From NCBI RefSeq assembly GCF_009649845.1, contig NZ_WJIE01000001.1, forward strand, positions 124,001 through 188,000: DNA of 64,000 nucleotides. The letters are read 5' to 3'. The notes under the pieces were generated by a model, which ran no database searches, was not told the origin of the DNA, and saw only the letters and a list, made by a program, of their open reading frames with translations. The translations under genes were made by a program, and so were the position numbers. Origin of the DNA: Polyangium spumosum (GTDB lineage: Bacteria; Myxococcota_A; Polyangia; Polyangiales; Polyangiaceae). Positions 55,561-64,000 of the stretch are shown piece after piece (position 1 is the first letter of the stretch; each line of letters begins with the position of its first letter).

Positions 55561-55730
55561 GGCCTCCGCCCGATCGTCCCCGCCCGCAAGTACCAGGCGA
55601 GCGCGAGCACGGCGAGCACCAGCAAGACCACCCAGAACCACGGAGATCGGGTCGTGGGATCCCGAGCCTCCTCCATCACCTGCGCCGCGAAGACGTTCGC
55701 GGCGGCGAGGATCGCAGTCGGTGCGTTCAT
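55557..55730 (-). CDS. small single-pass membrane protein
   Basis: 57 residues. ATG 55730 follows GGGAGG at a good distance. One strong hydrophobic helix (WFWVVLLVLAVLALAWYL) ends the protein, preceded by a helix with EEARDPTTRS. No family recognised. It is too short to weigh on composition alone; the ribosome site is the main support. Confidence 0.5.
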   Translation of the reverse strand: MNAPTAILAAANVFAAQVMEEARDPTTRSPWFWVVLLVLAVLALAWYLRAGTIGRRP

Positions 55731-55809
55731 CTTCGCCTCCCACCGCTCACGTTGGGCCGGCGGGAGAGGCGTCAATGTTCACGTGACGCGTGTCGTCACG
55801 TCGCCCGCG

Positions 55810-58233
55810 TCATCGATCACTCGACCGTGGCCGCGAGGGCGTGGCGGCCTCGGCGTACGTCGCGCGGCCGTCCGGATGCACCCGCGCGTACGCTCGGCGC
55901 GCCGTCGCCAGCGCCTCCCGCACGCGCGCGCGGAAGGCCGGATCGGCCTCCATGCGCTCCTGCCAGACGCGCTCGATCCGCACCAGGCAGGCGCGCGCGA
56001 GGCCGAGCTCCACGAGCACCTGGTCGCCGTCGCTGTGCTCCACCGCGAACATCAGCCGCGCATAGTCGGCGATCTCCAGCGCGCCCCGCTCGATCTCGAG
56101 CTGACCCACGTAGGCCCGATCGTAGGCGAGCCGGAGCTCACAACGGCCCTGCTCGGTCTCGCCGCGGATCGCGCTCACCCACGTCCGCTCAGTCGTCACC
56201 CAGCGCTGCTCGGACAAACCCATCTCCGAGAGGATCCGCGCGCGCTCCTCGGGGCAACGATCGATGCGAGCGGCCACGGCTGCGCAGAGCTCGAGGGGCA
56301 GGTCCGCGGCCATCAGCAGCGGCGTCGCCATGGCCGACGTCGAGGACCGACGACGCTCGCCCGCCTGGCGCGGGGTCTCGACCGCGACGACCGAAGCTTT
56401 GGACACCGACGAGGACGAGGACGTCGCGAAAAACGCCGCGCTCTCCACCGGCGAGACGGGCGCTGCGGTCACCGGAGTCGCGGACGCGGACGCGAACCCC
56501 TTCGGCTCGGACCACGGCACGGGCCCTGGCGCGCGCTGGGTCGTGGGCGGGACGTCGAGCAGACGACCGCTGCTGAGCGCCGATCCGGGCAACGTGGCAG
56601 GCGGCGCGAGCGTCGCCCCCGTCTTGCGCGTGCTCGGCACCAGCGTGGGCGGCGGCGGGACCGACTCGCGCTCCATCGATGAGGATACGGAGACGCCGAA
56701 CGTGTCCGCCGGCGGCGGGCTCGTCGTGCCCGTGCGCGCGGTCGCGGGCGCTTGGTCGGCCGGATCGTCTTCCTCGATCGGCGGGCCCGGCACGAGCGTG
56801 TCGTGGGACGCGCTCGCCGGCGCCGGGGGCGGCGGGATCGCCACTGCGGCCGAGTCTCCCGGCCAATCGTCGGTCGCCCACCCGGACGCCGCGTGCGCCG
56901 GCCTCTCGTCCTCGACCTGCGCGTGCGCCGCGCGCTCGACGAGCTGGCTCGGCCCGGGGAAGGCCGCGTCCACGACGAACCTCGACGACGCGCGATCCTC
57001 GATGAGGCGCTCGCCCGAGGGTGGGATCGGCACGGAGCTGTCGCGGGGCCGCGCCGGGACGGCGCCCGCGTGCGCGGCGAGGGCGAGCGGCTCGACGGGC
57101 AGCGGAGCCGGCGTTTCCTCCGGCGAGTGTTGCACGGGCGTCGTCGGCAGCAGCGTGTACCCCTCGTCCTCGGCGATCTCGCCCTCGAAGGGGCGCGGCA
57201 GGATCGGCCGCGGGCTCGAGTCCTCGGGCGCGACCGGGGGTGACTCCACGTCCTCGAGGCTCACGGTCATCTCGGGGCTCTCGGAGGCCACGACGATCCG
57301 GCCGAGGGCGTGCTCGTCGGGCTCGGTGATCGGCGTCGATCCGCGCCAGGACACCACGGCCACGAGGCGCACGCCGTCGATCCAGATCGTGTCGAGCCGC
57401 AGGTCCACCTCGAAGGGGCGCGCCGAGCTCCGGTGCGCGTAAAACACGCGCGGTCGGATGTTCGGCAGGCGCGACTCGAAGCGCGGGGCCCTGCGGGTCA
57501 GGTGCTCGAGGATGATGGGGGGCGCGGGCTCGAGCTCGTCGATCTGCTGCTCGATCGGGGCGCAGTTGAAGAGCGAGAAGGGGAGCGACTCGGGGGCGGC
57601 CGCGTGCTCGGAGCGGATGCGGCGCGCGAACATGACGGCCTCGTCCGGGGCGCCGCGGTGCTCGGCGCGCCAGCGGATCGGCAGCGGGCCGAAGCCGGGC
57701 GTCGCGTTCGGGAGGCACGATCCTTCGACCTCGATCCGCGGCAAGGGCCAGCCCGCGCTCCCCGCGCCCGAGGGGATGCCGCTCATGTTCTCGCCTTGCA
57801 TCGCGGCGAGCTCGTAGCGGAGCGGGATGGCGGAGAAGCGCTCCGGCGCGCTCGGACGCAGGCTGCCCGTATGGCCGGGCATCCACACGCGCGGCCCGCA
57901 GACGCGCAGCGACTTCTCGAAATGACCCACGCGGAGCCGCGGCACGAGGATCTCGGTCGGCACGCCGCCGGGGGCGAACGCGCGGCCCGAGAACGCGACG
58001 TCGATCTTCGGCTTGTACGGGACGAAGTCACTCGGCGCGAAGAGCGCCGCTTGCGGGTTGTGATCCCAGGAGATATCGCCGTGGGCCGTGTCCTGCCTGG
58101 CCGCCAGCATCGCCGTCTCGCCGTGAACCAGGGTGAACGTTGCCTTCACCCCGATCGTGAGGCGATAGCCGCCGGGGCTCTCTTCCCACACGACGGTGGC
58201 GACGCTGAATGGGCAGAGTCGGACGATCTCCAA
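55810..58233 (-). CDS. DUF2169-domain protein with long Pro/Ser linker
   Basis: 807 residues. The first ~300 residues form a DUF2169 domain (VVWEESPGGYRLTIGVKATF, RVCGPRVWMPG, PFSLFNCAP), a family found as adaptors that load effectors on type VI secretion spikes. A Pro/Ser/Thr-rich linker of about 250 residues follows, then a C-terminal helical domain of about 180 residues (LPLELCAAVAARIDRCPEERA...) seen, to my knowledge, in myxobacterial relatives. No signal peptide. No vgrG, paar or structural secretion gene lies near. ATG 58233. Confidence 0.8.
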   Translation of the reverse strand: MEIVRLCPFSVATVVWEESPGGYRLTIGVKATFTLVHGETAMLAARQDTAHGDISWDHNPQAALFAPSDFVPYKPKIDVAFSGRAFAPGGVPTEILVPRLRVGHFEKSLRVCGPRVWMPGHTGSLRPSAPERFSAIPLRYELAAMQGENMSGIPSGAGSAGWPLPRIEVEGSCLPNATPGFGPLPIRWRAEHRGAPDEAVMFARRIRSEHAAAPESLPFSLFNCAPIEQQIDELEPAPPIILEHLTRRAPRFESRLPNIRPRVFYAHRSSARPFEVDLRLDTIWIDGVRLVAVVSWRGSTPITEPDEHALGRIVVASESPEMTVSLEDVESPPVAPEDSSPRPILPRPFEGEIAEDEGYTLLPTTPVQHSPEETPAPLPVEPLALAAHAGAVPARPRDSSVPIPPSGERLIEDRASSRFVVDAAFPGPSQLVERAAHAQVEDERPAHAASGWATDDWPGDSAAVAIPPPPAPASASHDTLVPGPPIEEDDPADQAPATARTGTTSPPPADTFGVSVSSSMERESVPPPPTLVPSTRKTGATLAPPATLPGSALSSGRLLDVPPTTQRAPGPVPWSEPKGFASASATPVTAAPVSPVESAAFFATSSSSSVSKASVVAVETPRQAGERRRSSTSAMATPLLMAADLPLELCAAVAARIDRCPEERARILSEMGLSEQRWVTTERTWVSAIRGETEQGRCELRLAYDRAYVGQLEIERGALEIADYARLMFAVEHSDGDQVLVELGLARACLVRIERVWQERMEADPAFRARVREALATARRAYARVHPDGRATYAEAATPSRPRSSDR

Positions 58234-58606
58234 TGCGGGGAGGGTAGCTTAACGCGCGCAGGTTGGGAAAGATTTCCTCGGGGGATCCCTGAATCTTTCC
58301 TGCGCTCCCGCTCCTTCGCTCCATAGATTGTGCGAAATTTAACAACCACGGATAGAGTAGGGATTTGCCCGATCCCTGGAGTTCGTGCGCCCGGACGCTG
58401 CGGTGCGTCGGAGTGAATTCGGCCGCGACCGACCGGCGGCCCGCGCGCGACAATCCATTGGCGCAAGGGCCGGTCCGTCCGTGCTGCTGGCGCGTCCGTT
58501 TCTCCCGACCCTCCCGCGCGCCCGTTCGCCGCGCCCCGTCACGAAACGAGAGAGCATCCGCCGGGGCTGTGATGATAATCTGTCGCCCCTGACGAAGGAG
58601 ACATTC
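58234..58606. other. 373-bp divergent intergenic region
   Basis: It lies between the DUF2169 gene and a small lipoprotein gene facing the other way. It is less GC-rich near 58315-58370 (TTTAACAACCACGG...) than anywhere around, which suits promoters. A GATAAT word at 58574-58579 could be a -10 element for the lipoprotein gene. An inverted repeat at 58266-58300 is listed separately. No gene or RNA was recognised. Confidence 0.5.
58266..58300. promoter_or_regulatory. inverted repeat, possible operator of the DUF2169 gene
   Basis: GGAAAGATT (58266-58274) and AATCTTTCC (58292-58300) are perfect 9-bp inverted arms around a 17-nt loop containing GGGATCCC. They lie 33-67 nt upstream of the DUF2169 start. 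An operator or a leader hairpin is possible. Confidence 0.4.
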
Positions 58607-58870
58607 ATGTTGAAAAATAGCCTCGTCGCGCTCGCCCTCGCTTCCTTCACCACGGTTCTGCTCGCATGTTCCGGCGGAGAGGTGGGCGAGCCATGCGAGA
58701 CGGAGGGATCGGCGGACGAATGCGTCGAGGAGGCGATCTGCGGAAAGCCGAGCGATACCTCGGAGACGCCCGAGTGCCTCAAAATCTGCACGCAGGACGC
58801 GGATTGTGGCAGCAGCGAGAGCTGCAACGGCGTGACGGGCACCAGCGTCAAGGCCTGCCGTATCAAGTGA
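58607..58870 (+). CDS. small Cys-rich lipoprotein
   Basis: 87 residues. ATG 58607 follows GAAGGAG by 8 nt. The lipobox is LLAC (C21), and the mature part has eight Cys in short spacings (EPCETEG, DECVEEAICG, PECLKICTQDADCG, ESCNG, KACRIK), implying a disulfide-knotted domain like those of many myxobacterial surface peptides. The stop overlaps the next start as GTGA, so the two are translated together. Confidence 0.75.
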   Translation: MLKNSLVALALASFTTVLLACSGGEVGEPCETEGSADECVEEAICGKPSDTSETPECLKICTQDADCGSSESCNGVTGTSVKACRIK

Positions 58871-59997
58871 TCGGCTGCGCCGCGGCCCTCGCCGCGATCC
58901 TCGCCGCCTCTCCCGCGCGCGCGTACGAGAGCGAGAGCGAGAGCGAGGGCGAGGACGAGGGGCACGGCGGCGCGCCCGCGGCGCGCACCCTCGAAGGCCA
59001 CACGTTCCAGCCGCCCGTCCTGCTCGACGGCCCCTTCACGACCACCCACATGGGAATCGACACCACGCTCGGCCTCCGCGTCCGGGACGGCGCGGGCGCG
59101 CCGCCCGCGGGGCCGATGCGCCTGCCGCTGCCCGCCCGGGGCGGCCAGGAGATCTTCCTCTTCGAGGAGCGGCTCGCCATTGGCATCTCACCGGCGCCCG
59201 GGGTGGAGATCGGGGCGCGTGGCGCATTCCAGATGGGCCTCGGCGCGAATGCCTCGTCGAGTTATCATTACGGGGCCCGTACCGGCTACGACGTCCGCCC
59301 GCACGTCGCTTTCGAGCTGCTGCGGAGCGACGATCTCGGCGTCTCGATCGGCCTGCGCGCGGGCTTGGTGATGGCCGAAGGGGTGCGCGCGCGGCCCTCC
59401 GGGCTCGTGGACGGGATCCTGCGCGAGGCGGACGCGGCGATGCGGGATCCGCCCCGGATCCGTTGCCTGCTCACCGGGGATCTCGGCTGCGCGTTCGACG
59501 GCTTCGACGGGGCGGGCGCGATGCGCGTCGACGAGCGCACGTTCGGCATTCACGCCTCGGCGAGCGCCGCCAAGTCGTTCGGCCGGCACGTCGGTATCCA
59601 GGCCTCGTTCGGCGCCGAGGCGCTCGATACGAGGCTACGCGGCGGCCCGGGCCTCGAGTCACGCACCTCGCCGATCGCATATTCGGGGGCCCTCGCGGCC
59701 TCGCTCGACCTCGCGCCGTTCGCGCCTCTCGGGGCAATGCTCGAAGCCGGGCTCGAGCGCGGCGAGAACAGGGGGCTCGATCGCCCGAGCGCGGAGCTCG
59801 TCGGCGGCGCGCCCGTCGCCTACACGGCCGAGCGCGTCGCGGCAGGCGTGTATTACACGGGGCGCGAGGCGCTCACGCTCGGGTTCGTCGGGACGTACGG
59901 GCACACGCAGGAGCGGCGGATCGCCGGATCCACCACGATCCCCGGCCCGCCCGTGCGTACCCTCGGCGGGAGGATCGCCCTTCGTTATTTCTTCTGA
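58867..59997 (+). CDS. predicted outer-membrane beta-barrel protein
   Basis: 376 residues from GTG 58867. The leader MIGCAAALAAILAASPARA is a Sec signal peptide, followed by an acidic Ser/Glu stretch (ESESESEGEDEG). The rest alternates hydrophobic and polar residues in strand-length segments and ends in a strand closing with Phe (LGGRIALRYFF), as expected for barrel insertion by BamA. No pore or enzyme family recognised. Coupled to the small lipoprotein upstream by GTGA. Earlier in-frame starts would run through the lipoprotein gene. Confidence 0.72.
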   Translation: MIGCAAALAAILAASPARAYESESESEGEDEGHGGAPAARTLEGHTFQPPVLLDGPFTTTHMGIDTTLGLRVRDGAGAPPAGPMRLPLPARGGQEIFLFEERLAIGISPAPGVEIGARGAFQMGLGANASSSYHYGARTGYDVRPHVAFELLRSDDLGVSIGLRAGLVMAEGVRARPSGLVDGILREADAAMRDPPRIRCLLTGDLGCAFDGFDGAGAMRVDERTFGIHASASAAKSFGRHVGIQASFGAEALDTRLRGGPGLESRTSPIAYSGALAASLDLAPFAPLGAMLEAGLERGENRGLDRPSAELVGGAPVAYTAERVAAGVYYTGREALTLGFVGTYGHTQERRIAGSTTIPGPPVRTLGGRIALRYFF

Positions 59998-61077
59998 TCA
60001 GGAGAGGACGCCCGCGGCGGCGCGATCGAGCAGCTCGTCGATGCCATTGAACAATTCCTGGTTTCCATCCTGGGAGTACCGCGCGAGCCTCTCCGCGCAT
60101 TCGGGGACGACCTTCACGAAGTCGAGGATCGTGGCCGGATCGGCGAGCGACTGCGCCGCGCGGCCATACCCTTCCTTCTCGAGGTACCGCGCGTTCAGGA
60201 CCTGCTCGAACTGATGGCGAATGGGCACGGCGAGCATGGGTTTGCGGAGATACACCGCCTCGCCCATGAGCGTGAAGCCGCCGCCCGCGATGACGGCGCG
60301 GGCCGAGGCGAGATCGTCGATGAACCCCTCCTCGCTGAAGGGCCTGTACCGGAGGTTGCCCTCGACCTGCTCCTCCGTGATGCCGCGGCGCATGCCGTAC
60401 ATGCGGCACTCGAGCCCGGTCTTCTGGAGCGTATCGGCGAGCGCGTCATTGCCCTCGGCGGTCTGGTAGACGAGCAGGTGATCCCCCTCGCGCCGGTCCG
60501 CGCGGAGGATCTCGGGGCGCAGGATGGGCGGGTAGAGGGTCGTGCGGGGCTTGCGGATCGGCGGGCGGAAGAAACTCGTGACGAGGTAATGGTCGCAGAA
60601 CGGGAGCTTTCCCTTGATGAACAGGCGCGTCACGGTAAAGTCCGCCTCGTCCCCGCGGATGATGTCGGGCCCGTGCGTGCACCGGTTGATGATCTGCATG
60701 TTGTCGATGGACAGGATGGGCAATCCATGCGTCTTGGCGAACAGGTACGTCCACGACTCGAAATCGCTGATCACGACCTCGGGACGGAACGCGCGGATGA
60801 GCTCGAAGTAGGCCGCGATGTTCTTCGGCAGCCCCGCCGCGCCCTGGGTGACGTTCGAGAAAAACGTCTTGCCCCGACGAACCCGGTTCTCCTCGTAGAT
60901 CATGTGCAAGCCGTGAATTTTATTCACGCCCTCGAAGCGCTTCGTCAGAAACTCGGCGGCCCGCCCGGAGGCCATGATCTCGATCTCGTGCCCCTGGCCG
61001 ACCAGGTGCTCGAGCACCACGCGCGACCGCATCGCGTGCCCCATGCCCTCGCCGACCACCCCGTAGAGGATCTTCAT
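59998..61077 (-). CDS. MJ1255/VC2487-type glycosyltransferase
   Basis: 359 residues, GT-B fold related to MurG-like transferases. N-terminal GEGMGHAMRS is the acceptor-side Gly-rich loop; the C-terminal domain has VYQTAEGND and GGGFTLMGEAVYLRKPMLAVPI, the nucleotide-sugar site. It moves a sugar from an activated donor to an unknown acceptor, in the cytoplasm. ATG 61077 matches the family start. It ends directly after the convergent barrel gene, with no gap. Confidence 0.85.
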   Translation of the reverse strand: MKILYGVVGEGMGHAMRSRVVLEHLVGQGHEIEIMASGRAAEFLTKRFEGVNKIHGLHMIYEENRVRRGKTFFSNVTQGAAGLPKNIAAYFELIRAFRPEVVISDFESWTYLFAKTHGLPILSIDNMQIINRCTHGPDIIRGDEADFTVTRLFIKGKLPFCDHYLVTSFFRPPIRKPRTTLYPPILRPEILRADRREGDHLLVYQTAEGNDALADTLQKTGLECRMYGMRRGITEEQVEGNLRYRPFSEEGFIDDLASARAVIAGGGFTLMGEAVYLRKPMLAVPIRHQFEQVLNARYLEKEGYGRAAQSLADPATILDFVKVVPECAERLARYSQDGNQELFNGIDELLDRAAAGVLS

Positions 61078-61127
61078 GATGGCGGAGTGTATCGATCCCG
61101 ACGGCGAGGGTCGAGGATCCGGAGGGC

Positions 61128-62120
61128 GTGACCGCCGTGCGAGGCCTTCGTATCTGGTGCGAGATGGTGGCGCACGCGGACATCGCGGCGCCCTCCGTGC
61201 TCGCGGCGCTCGCCGAGCGGAGGATCGGGCTCGTCGTGGCGGCGCTGCCGGGCCCACGCGCCGATCTCGTGCGGCTCGCCCGATCCGCGAAGGACAGGGG
61301 GCTCTCGTTTGCGGTCTGGCCGATGCTCGCGGACACGGCAGGCCGCTGGGCGAGCGTCGACAACGCGGAGAGGTTCTCCGCATACGTGCGCGCGCTCGTG
61401 GACGAACTCGACCGGGAAGGGGCGCTGCCCGAGGAAATCGCGATCGATCTGGAGCCGCCGATCAACCGGCTCCGCGGCATGCTGGCCCTCGATCGGTCGG
61501 CCCCGCGCGCGCCTCACCCCGCGGACGGCGGGGCGAGCCTCCGGGCCCTCGTGCGGGATCTGCGCTCCCGTGTCCCCACGCCGATCCGCGTCTCCGCCGC
61601 GGTGATCCCGCTCGTGCTCTTCGACGACGAAGCCGCCGGGTTCGAGCGGTGGCTCGGCACGCCCGTCGGATCCATCGGCTGGGATCACGCGAGCGTGATG
61701 GTCTACACCTCGCTGATCGAAGGGTATTCGCGAGGTCTCTTGCGTCGCGACGATGTGCGGCCGCTGCTCGCGTCCTCGTGCCTCTTCACGGCGGCGCGCT
61801 TCGGCGCGCGGGCGGGCGTCTCGCTCGGGGCCGTGGGGAAGGGGGCGCTCGGCGACGAGGCGACGTACCGCTCGCCGCGCGAGCTCGCCGACGACGTGGC
61901 CATCGCGCGCGCGGCGGGCGTCGAAGCTCTCACGCTCTTCGACCTCGGCGGCGTGCTCGGGCGCCCGCCGATGGAGGCGTGGCTCGACGCGTTCGCCTTC
62001 ACCGCGCCGGCGCCATGTTTGCCCGAGGCGACGTGGAGGAGCCGCGCGACGAAGAACCTCGTCCGCGGGGCGGCCCGTTTGCTCGGCGCGGCCGGTTCCT
62101 TGCGCCGAGAGCGCGGGTGA
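61128..62120 (+). CDS. hypothetical protein, TIM-barrel-like
   Basis: 330 residues, soluble. The segments LGLRIWCEMV-like N-terminus, GLSFAVWPML, EIAIDLEPP, IGWDHASVMVYTS and GVEALTLFDLGGV recur at barrel-like spacing, as in glycoside-hydrolase-like or sugar-isomerase folds; catalytic residues cannot be named. The start is GTG 61128. It is divergent from the glycosyltransferase gene (50 nt) and precedes def by 20 nt, so it may share the def transcript. No family recognised. Confidence 0.6.
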   Translation: MTAVRGLRIWCEMVAHADIAAPSVLAALAERRIGLVVAALPGPRADLVRLARSAKDRGLSFAVWPMLADTAGRWASVDNAERFSAYVRALVDELDREGALPEEIAIDLEPPINRLRGMLALDRSAPRAPHPADGGASLRALVRDLRSRVPTPIRVSAAVIPLVLFDDEAAGFERWLGTPVGSIGWDHASVMVYTSLIEGYSRGLLRRDDVRPLLASSCLFTAARFGARAGVSLGAVGKGALGDEATYRSPRELADDVAIARAAGVEALTLFDLGGVLGRPPMEAWLDAFAFTAPAPCLPEATWRSRATKNLVRGAARLLGAAGSLRRERG

Positions 62121-62140
62121 GGGCACGATCCAGCGCCCCG

Positions 62141-62731
62141 ATGTCGAAGCCCAGGATCGTACAAGCCGGTAGCCCCGTCCTCCGCGCCGCCGCCGCGCCC
62201 GTCACGAGGGATCAGATCACGAGCCGGGAGACCCGCGCGCTCGTGAAAAAGATGGTCGAGGTGATGCGCCAGGCGCCCGGCGTGGGCCTCGCCGCCCCGC
62301 AGATCGGCGTGAGCTTGCAGGTGATCGTGCTCGAGGACGACCCCTCCCGCATGGCGCGCCTCACGCAAGAGCAACGCGAAGAGCGCGGCCGCGCGCCGTT
62401 CCCCCTGACCGTGATCTTCAACCCCGAGCTGCGCACGATCGGCGAGGAAAAAGCGACCTACTTCGAAGGGTGTTTGTCCGTCGCGGGGTACATGGCGCTC
62501 GTCGAGCGAGACGTCTCCGTCGAGGTGACGGGGCTCGACGAGAGAGGGGAGCCGCTGCGCTGGGAGGCGAAGGGATGGCCCGCGCGGATCCTGCAGCACG
62601 AGGTGGATCACCTGCGCGGCGTGCTCTACGTGGATCGGATGCTCTCGCGGACGCTCTCGTGCAACGACGAGATGGGCGCGCGCTGGCTCTCGGAGCCCGT
62701 CGCGGAGGTGAAGAAGGTCTTCGGCGCCTGA
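62141..62731 (+). CDS. def: peptide deformylase
   Basis: 196 residues. It removes the formyl group from nascent protein N-termini using a metal held by C111 (EGCLSV), H153 and H157 (QHEVDH, with E154 catalytic); the G-motif GVGLAAPQIG is intact. The N-terminal ~20 residues and length are normal. ATG 62141 is clear. The usual partner fmt is not adjacent. The transcript ends at the hairpin immediately downstream. Confidence 0.95.
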   Translation: MSKPRIVQAGSPVLRAAAAPVTRDQITSRETRALVKKMVEVMRQAPGVGLAAPQIGVSLQVIVLEDDPSRMARLTQEQREERGRAPFPLTVIFNPELRTIGEEKATYFEGCLSVAGYMALVERDVSVEVTGLDERGEPLRWEAKGWPARILQHEVDHLRGVLYVDRMLSRTLSCNDEMGARWLSEPVAEVKKVFGA

Positions 62732-62734
62732 AAA

Positions 62735-62781
62735 GCGACACGCGCCGCGCCGGGTTCGACCGGACGAGCGGCGCGTGTCGC
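62735..62781. terminator. strong bidirectional hairpin terminator
   Basis: GCGACACGCGCCGC (62735-62748) pairs perfectly with GCGGCGCGTGTCGC (62768-62781), a 14-bp stem with a 19-nt loop that can itself pair (CCGG..CCGG). It lies between the convergent def and metalloprotease genes, starting 3 nt after the def stop; there is an AAAA before it but no T-run after it on the def strand. Confidence 0.75.
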
Positions 62782-62797
62782 CTACGAGCTCCTCAGA

Positions 62798-64000
62798 TCA
62801 CTGCTCTTCGGCCCGGAGCGTGACGCCGGACGAAGACTTGTAGCCGTAGATCTTGATGTAGTACGTGCCGCTCTGCGCCGGGTTGAACTCGCAGACCTCT
62901 TCGTTGCCCGTGAGGTACGGCCGGCAGGAGTAGGCCGACGCGGTCGGCGCGCTGCCGTACCGCACGTAGAGATCCGCGTCGCCCGTGCCGCCCGTGATCA
63001 GGATCCGGACCTTCGAGGCCGCGGACGACTTGCTGACGGTCCACGTCGTGCTCCACTTCTTCGCGCCGAGCGAGATGCCGGTCACTTCGCCGAGCGAGGT
63101 CCACTCGGAGCCGCCACCGCCGCCGCCGCCGCCGCCGCTGCTGCCCACGCCGACGGCCGCCCACGCCTCGCTGATCGACGTCGCCGCGTCCGCGCCGTAG
63201 AGCTCGTTCGCCGCGTCGACGGTGCAGGTGCGGGCCGCCGCGAAGTTCGAGCTCGCGCCGAGGCAGTTCGTGTTCGCGTCGTAGAAGATCGCCGCGCCCA
63301 TCTGGATGCTGGTCATCGCGTTCGAGCTGAGCGCGGGGACCTGGTTCGACGTCTCGCCGCGCGGGTGCGTGCCGCCCATGACCGCGAGGTAGAACGCGAG
63401 GTTCGCGATGCCCGAGTTCCAGTGCACGCCGCCGTTGTCCTGCGAGCCCTGGTAACGCTCGGGGTAGTAGTCGTAGTCGCCCGCCAGCTTCGGGTCGTTC
63501 ATGTAGCGGAGCGCGTCGCCCGACGTGCCCGGCGTCCAGCACTCCTCGCCGATCTTCCACGTGTTCGCCGAGACCGAGCCGTCGCGTGCCGCCTCGATCG
63601 CCGCGCCGAAGATGTCGCTCATCGCCTCGTTCAGCGCGCCGGACTCGTAGCTGTAGGTCAGGTTCGACTCGTACGACGTGACCGCGTGCGTGAGCTCGTG
63701 GGCCACGACGTCGAGCACCGTGAGCGCCGACGAATTCACGCCGTCGCCGTCGCCGTACACCATCTGGCTGCCGTTCCAGAACGCGTTGACGTAGTTCTTG
63801 CTGTAGTGGACGGTCGACCTGATCGCCGTGCCCGAGCCCGTGTAGCTGTCGCGGCCGAAGTTGTTGAAGTAGTAGTCGTACGTGCGACCTGCGTTGTCGT
63901 GCGCCATGTTGACGATGGCGTCGGAGACCGCAGCCTGGCTCTCCGAACGCACGAGCGTGCCGGGCAGCGACGTGCCGGTGTTCGCCGTGTACGTCTGCCG
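62798..64000 (-). CDS. M4 (thermolysin-family) metalloprotease, 5' end beyond window
   Basis: The visible 400 residues run unbroken from the window edge. The zinc motif is VAHELTHAVT, with the third ligand in GALNEAMSDIFG and the catalytic His region GGVHWNSGIANLAFY. After a Ser/Gly linker a PPC-type C-terminal domain follows (VRILITGGTGDADLYVRYG ... GTYYIKIYGYKSSSGVTL), which is normally cleaved off after secretion. The pro-region and signal lie outside the window. It should be a secreted protease of predation or nutrient use. Confidence 0.93.
   Translation of the reverse strand, partial: RQTYTANTGTSLPGTLVRSESQAAVSDAIVNMAHDNAGRTYDYYFNNFGRDSYTGSGTAIRSTVHYSKNYVNAFWNGSQMVYGDGDGVNSSALTVLDVVAHELTHAVTSYESNLTYSYESGALNEAMSDIFGAAIEAARDGSVSANTWKIGEECWTPGTSGDALRYMNDPKLAGDYDYYPERYQGSQDNGGVHWNSGIANLAFYLAVMGGTHPRGETSNQVPALSSNAMTSIQMGAAIFYDANTNCLGASSNFAAARTCTVDAANELYGADAATSISEAWAAVGVGSSGGGGGGGGGSEWTSLGEVTGISLGAKKWSTTWTVSKSSAASKVRILITGGTGDADLYVRYGSAPTASAYSCRPYLTGNEEVCEFNPAQSGTYYIKIYGYKSSSGVTLRAEEQ

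Noticed and set aside
55810-58233. A type VI secretion locus around the DUF2169 gene
   Set aside because: No tss, vgrG, hcp or paar gene occurs in the flanking 8 kb.
62735-62781. GGTTCGAC-like words suggesting a tRNA arm
   Set aside because: They lie in the loop of a perfect hairpin; the rest of a cloverleaf and an anticodon arm are missing.

Overview
The window is very GC-rich DNA, packed with genes on both strands. It most likely comes from a large-genome predatory or saprophytic myxobacterium of the Polyangium/Sorangium type (Myxococcota). The case rests on many lipoproteins with Gly-rich linkers, MopE-type Cys repeats, a DUF2169 protein, multidomain histidine kinases and a bacteriophytochrome. 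The taxonomy is inferred from gene style; no rRNA or other marker is present. No tRNA, rRNA or CRISPR was seen.

Layout. 1-4.0 kb: the end of a WD40-type protein, a penicillin-binding protein, ribA and a lipoprotein. 4.0-4.3 kb: an array of seven ~43-bp units. 4.4-10 kb: a LuxR-type regulator, a complete 1,754-bp IS1182-type insertion sequence with CTAG target duplications, and a secreted protein joining a phospholipase A2-like centre to a lectin-like C-terminus. 10.1-18.6 kb: a sugar-acid island (uxaC, a UxuB-like reductase, a LarA-family nickel-pincer homologue, a three-gene sugar ABC importer, myo-inositol oxygenase and an FGGY kinase). 18.7-22.6 kb: a periplasmic molybdenum hydroxylase (IorAB type) with a dihaem cytochrome and a DsrE-like protein. 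22.7-26.9 kb: a three-gene phosphorelay. 27.7-28.3 kb: a second 42-43-bp array next to a large inverted repeat. 28.4-41.4 kb: a lipoprotein hydrolase, an apparently orphan sdhC, dinB, a bacteriophytochrome with its response regulator, a P450, a stress protein, surface proteins and an astacin-like lipoprotein. 41.5-52.1 kb: ppa, a MopE/SBBP lipoprotein and a four-gene unit holding malQ and a 1,431-residue lipoprotein. 52.2-64 kb: bolA, a phosphoesterase, an aldehyde dehydrogenase, a PP2C phosphatase, a DUF2169 protein, an outer-membrane barrel, a glycosyltransferase, def and the 3' part of an M4 metalloprotease gene.

The most interesting system is the 10-18.6 kb island. Read together, the enzymes spell a dehydratase-free route that I infer rather than know: myo-inositol -> D-glucuronate (myo-inositol oxygenase) -> D-fructuronate (UxaC) -> D-mannonate (SDR) -> D-gluconate (C2 epimerisation by the LarA homologue) -> 6-phosphogluconate (FGGY kinase), fed by the ABC importer. 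It would bypass both the usual Iol pathway and the mannonate dehydratase/KDG branch. The 43-bp arrays and the large hairpin element are the main non-coding structures.
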